64,000 nucleotides of DNA from Protula sp. h YS-2021 (lineage: Eukaryota > Annelida > Polychaeta > Sabellida > Serpulidae), in the NCBI GenBank assembly GCA_949752745.1, contig OX457024.1, forward strand, positions 109,730,219-109,794,218. The letters run 5' to 3'. A program made the position numbers and the translations under genes. Below the pieces are notes generated by a model. It was not told the origin of the DNA. It did no database searches and saw only the letters and a list, made by a program, of their open reading frames with translations. Below are positions 60,798 to 64,000 of this stretch, piece by piece (the first letter of the stretch is position 1; the number at the start of each line of letters is the position of its first letter).

Positions 60798-61070
60798 TTA
60801 TACTGCACTATAGATTAACCATTCGCTCACTTCATCAAACAGTCTTGGATCAAATCGAGCACAGTGATATGATGCTTCCACATCAGACTCCTCAGCTTCC
60901 TCAATGCCTGAAAGCACACACTCTTTGATGAAATCCTCATGTAAGTTTGGCAAGTTCAGCGTGGAATGAGCAAGTCCCCAATAGATGTCGAAGTGTTGCA
61001 ATTGTTGTTGAACCGACCAAAACGTGCTAATCCACCTATCATGTAGTCCACGTACTTCTCCTTGAAACAT
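60798..61070 (-). CDS. Hypothetical 90-aa ORF inside the Polinton core
   Basis: ATG at about 61068-61070, stop at 60798. Acidic protein (IEEAEESDVEAS) with several Trp and aromatic residues (RWISTFWSVQQQLQHFDIYW). No domain recognised. Its size and position between the integrase remnant and the right array are compatible with a small element-encoded gene, or with chance. Confidence 0.4.
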   Translation of the reverse strand: MFQGEVRGLHDRWISTFWSVQQQLQHFDIYWGLAHSTLNLPNLHEDFIKECVLSGIEEAEESDVEASYHCARFDPRLFDEVSEWLIYSAV

Positions 61071-61140
61071 CTTTCTACATCCATCCTTGCTTCACATTTC
61101 CATATGGCGGTTGAAAAAACAAGTATGCACACTATGACTT

Positions 61141-64000
61141 TACCATAATATATAAAAATACCGCTAGTTTGAAAAATATACCTCTACTTGGAAACCTAAA
61201 GAGGCTATTTAACGAGAAGCTACGACTTTTTCTTCTTTTAGAAAATAAAGTTCTTCTGTAGTTTTAATGACTGACTGTTTTAATTGTATTTTTCATTGAC
61301 CTGAGCAGAGAAATATGCTGATATACCACTACTTGGAAAAAAGAATACCTCGACTTGGGAAAAGCTGGAAGGCTATTTATCGACAAGAAACAAACAATTT
61401 CTTGTATCACAAACGTTTAAGCTGATTATTTTGAACTATTTTGAGGTTTGAATATCATTTTCCCTTGCAGTTCAATGTCGTAATATATGAATATACCGCT
61501 AGTTGGGAAAAATATACCGCCACTTGGAAAAACTAATAATGGCTATTTACCGAGAAGTCGAACGAAATGATTATAAATATAGATGAACTGGATGATTTGC
61601 TAACGGCTTAATGTTTAAACTGCATTTCTGAAAGCACTACTTTCCCATAATATATCAAAATACCGCTAGTTGGAAAAATAAAACCTCTACTTGGAAAAAG
61701 TAAAAAGGCTATTTAGGGAGAAGCTACGACTTTTTCTTCTTTTAGAAAATAAAGTTCTCCTATAGTTTTAATGACTGACTGTTTTAATTGTATTTTTCAT
61801 TGACCTGAGCAGAGAAATATGTTGATATACCGCTAGTCGGAAAAAAGAATACCTCTACTTGGGAAAAGCTGGAAGGCTATTTATCGACAAGAAACAAACA
61901 ATTTTGCTTAACAAAAGTTTAAGCTGATTATTTTAAACTATTTTGAGGTTTGAATATCATTTTCCCTTGCAGTTCAATGTCATAATATATGAATATCCCG
62001 CTAGTTGGGAAAATTATACCGCCACTTGGAAAAACTAATAATGGCTATTTACCGAGAAGTCGAACGAAATGATTATAAATATAGATGAACTGGATGATTT
62101 GCCAACGGCTTAATGTTTAAACTGCATTTCTGAAAGCACAACTTTCCCATAATATATCAAAATACCGTTAGTTGGAAAAATAAAACCTCTACTTGGAAAA
62201 AGTAAAAGGGCTATTTAGCGAGAAGCTACGACTTTTTCTTCTTTTAGAAAATAAAGTTCTCCTATAGTTTTAATGACTGACTGTTTTAATTGTATTTTTC
62301 ATTGACCTGAGCAGAGAAATATGTTGATATACCGCTAGTCGGAAAAAAGAATACCTCTACTTGGGAAAAGCTGGAAGGCTATTTATCGACAAGAAACAAA
62401 CAATTTTGCTTAACAAAAGTTTAAGCTGATTATTTTAAACTATTTTGAGGTTTGAATATCATTTTCCCTTGCAGTTCAATGTCGTAATATATGAATATAC
62501 CGCTAGTTGGGAAAAATATACCGCCACTTGGAAAAACTAATAATGGCTATTTACCGAGAAGTCGAACGAAATGATTATAAATATAGATGAACTGGATGAT
62601 TTGCTAACGGCTTAATGTTTAAACTGCATTTCTGAAAGCACTACTTTCCCATAATATATCAAAATACCGCTAGTTGGAAAAATAAAACCTCTACTTGGAA
62701 AAAGTAAAAAGGCTATTTAGGGAGAAGCTACGACTTTTTCTTCTTTTAGAAAATAAAGTTCTCCTATAGTTTTAATGACTGACTGTTTTAATTGTATTTT
62801 TCATTGACCTGAGCAGAGAAATATGTTGATATACCGCTAGTCGGAAAAAAGAATACCTCTACTTGGGAAAAAGCTGGAAGGCTATTTATCGACAAGAAAC
62901 AAACAATTTTGCTTAACAAAAGTTTAAGCTGATTATTTTAAACTATTTTGAGGTTTGAATATCATTTTCCCTTGCAGTTCAATGTCATAATATATGAATA
63001 TCCCGCTAGTTGGGAAAATTATACCGCCACTTGGAAAAACTAATAATGGCTATTTACCGAGAAGTCGAACGAAATGATTATAAATATAGATGAACTGGAT
63101 GATTTGCCAACGGCTTAATGTTTAAACTGCATTTCTGAAAGCACAACTTTCCCATAATATATCAAAATACCGCTAGTTGGAAAAATAAAACCTCTACTTG
63201 GAAAAAGTAAAAGGGCTATTTAGCGAGAAGCTTCGACTTTTTCTTCTTTTAGAAAATAAAGTTCTCCTATAGTTTTAATGACTGACTGTTTTAATTGTAT
63301 TTTTCATTGACCTGAGCAGAGAAATATGTTGATATACCGCTAGTCGGAAAAAAGAATACCTCTACTTGGGAAAAGCTGGAAGGCTATTTATCGACAAGAA
63401 ACAAACAATTTTGCTTAACAAAAGTTTAAGCTGATTATTTTAAACTATTTTGAGGTTTGAATATCATTTTCCCTTGCAGTTCAATGTCGTAATAAATGAA
63501 TATACCGCTAGTTGGGAAAAATATACCGCTACTTGGAAAAACTAATAATGGCTATTTACCGAGAAGTCGAACGAAATGATTATAAATATAGATGAACTGG
63601 ATGATTTGCTAACGGCTTAATGTTTAAACTGCATTTCTGAAAGCACTACTTTCCCATAATATATCAAAATACCGCTAGTTGGAAAAATAAAACCTCTACT
63701 TGGAAAAAGTAAAAAGGCTATTTAGGGAGAAGCTACGACTTTTTCTTCTTTTAGAAAATAAAGTTCTCCTATAGTTTTAATGACTGACTGTTTTAATTGT
63801 ATTTTTCATTGACCTGAGCAGAGAAATATGTTGATATACCGCTAGTTGGAAAAAAGAATACCTCTACTTGGGAAAAGCTGGAAGGCTATTTATCGACAAG
63901 AAACAAACAATTTTGCTTAACAAAAGTTTAAGCTGATTATTTTAAACTATTTTGAGGTTTGAATATCATTTTCCCTTGCAGTTCAATGTCATAATATATG
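61141..64000 (-). repeat. Right satellite array, inverted, continues past window end
   Basis: The same monomers on the opposite strand. ATACCGCTAG-type landmarks are at 61327, 61831, 62333, 62835, 63338 and 63840 (period 502-504). Right-arm copies share variants not seen in the left arm (CTAGTCGG; TTGCTTAACAAAAG; TCTGAAAGCAC). Successive units alternate two subtypes. Confidence 0.95.

Larger units (their letters stand above)
58999..61140 (-). mobile_element. Polinton/Maverick remnant core (2.1 kb) between inverted satellite arrays
   Basis: Contains, on one strand, integrase tail, ATPase, a small ORF remnant and an unknown 90-aa ORF. Polinton polymerase B, protease and capsid genes are not in the window. 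60400-60797 is AT-rich with no gene seen. Confidence 0.8.

Overview
The window is animal nuclear DNA: genes are split by GT-AG introns, low-complexity repeats are very abundant, and there are non-LTR retrotransposons and a Polinton/Maverick fragment. The style of the dispersed repeats (GACCTTGACC-rich elements; elements ending in a GGAC-rich tail plus a C-run/G-run hairpin) suggests a marine invertebrate, perhaps a lophotrochozoan such as a mollusc. That placement is only an inference.

Two host genes can be assembled, lying tail to tail. The first is a BFAR-like gene (bifunctional apoptosis regulator: RING, membrane segment, SAM, C-terminal membrane segments) on the + strand. It has seven coding exons between 6530 and 20831, about 514 aa. 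The second is a PEX6-like peroxisomal AAA+ ATPase on the - strand. It has 17 coding exons from 49621 down to 31798, about 969 aa if one 2-nt deficit in exon 11 is ignored. Intron phases agree at every junction except the one after that lesion.

Layout: 1-6.4 kb holds microsatellites and dispersed repeats. 6.5-20.8 kb is BFAR, with a decayed L1/Tx1-type LINE in intron 3 and a palindrome-rich inverted-repeat element in intron 5. 20.8-31.8 kb is intergenic, with minisatellites and small fold-back elements. 31.5-49.6 kb is PEX6. 51.6-55.0 kb carries two adjacent, 5'-truncated CR1/jockey-type LINE fragments on the - strand. From 55.5 kb to the window end, two satellite arrays in opposite orientation (unit about 504 bp, built from three monomers of about 168 bp) flank a 2.1-kb core. 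That core carries decayed Polinton genes: integrase C-terminus with chromodomain, packaging ATPase, and a small ORF.

Two observations stand out. (1) In PEX6, at least 11 exon edges (7 donors, 3 acceptors, 1 stop-codon end) are the terminal copy of a tandem array whose unit contains the exon edge, its splice site and neighbouring intron. BFAR exon 5 shows the same thing. The introns therefore hold many decoy or alternative splice sites, and in one case (exon 6) the 51-bp repeats stay in frame. (2) The inverted higher-order satellite arrays bracket a Polinton remnant, as if a mobile element had acquired, or been captured by, multi-kilobase terminal arrays.
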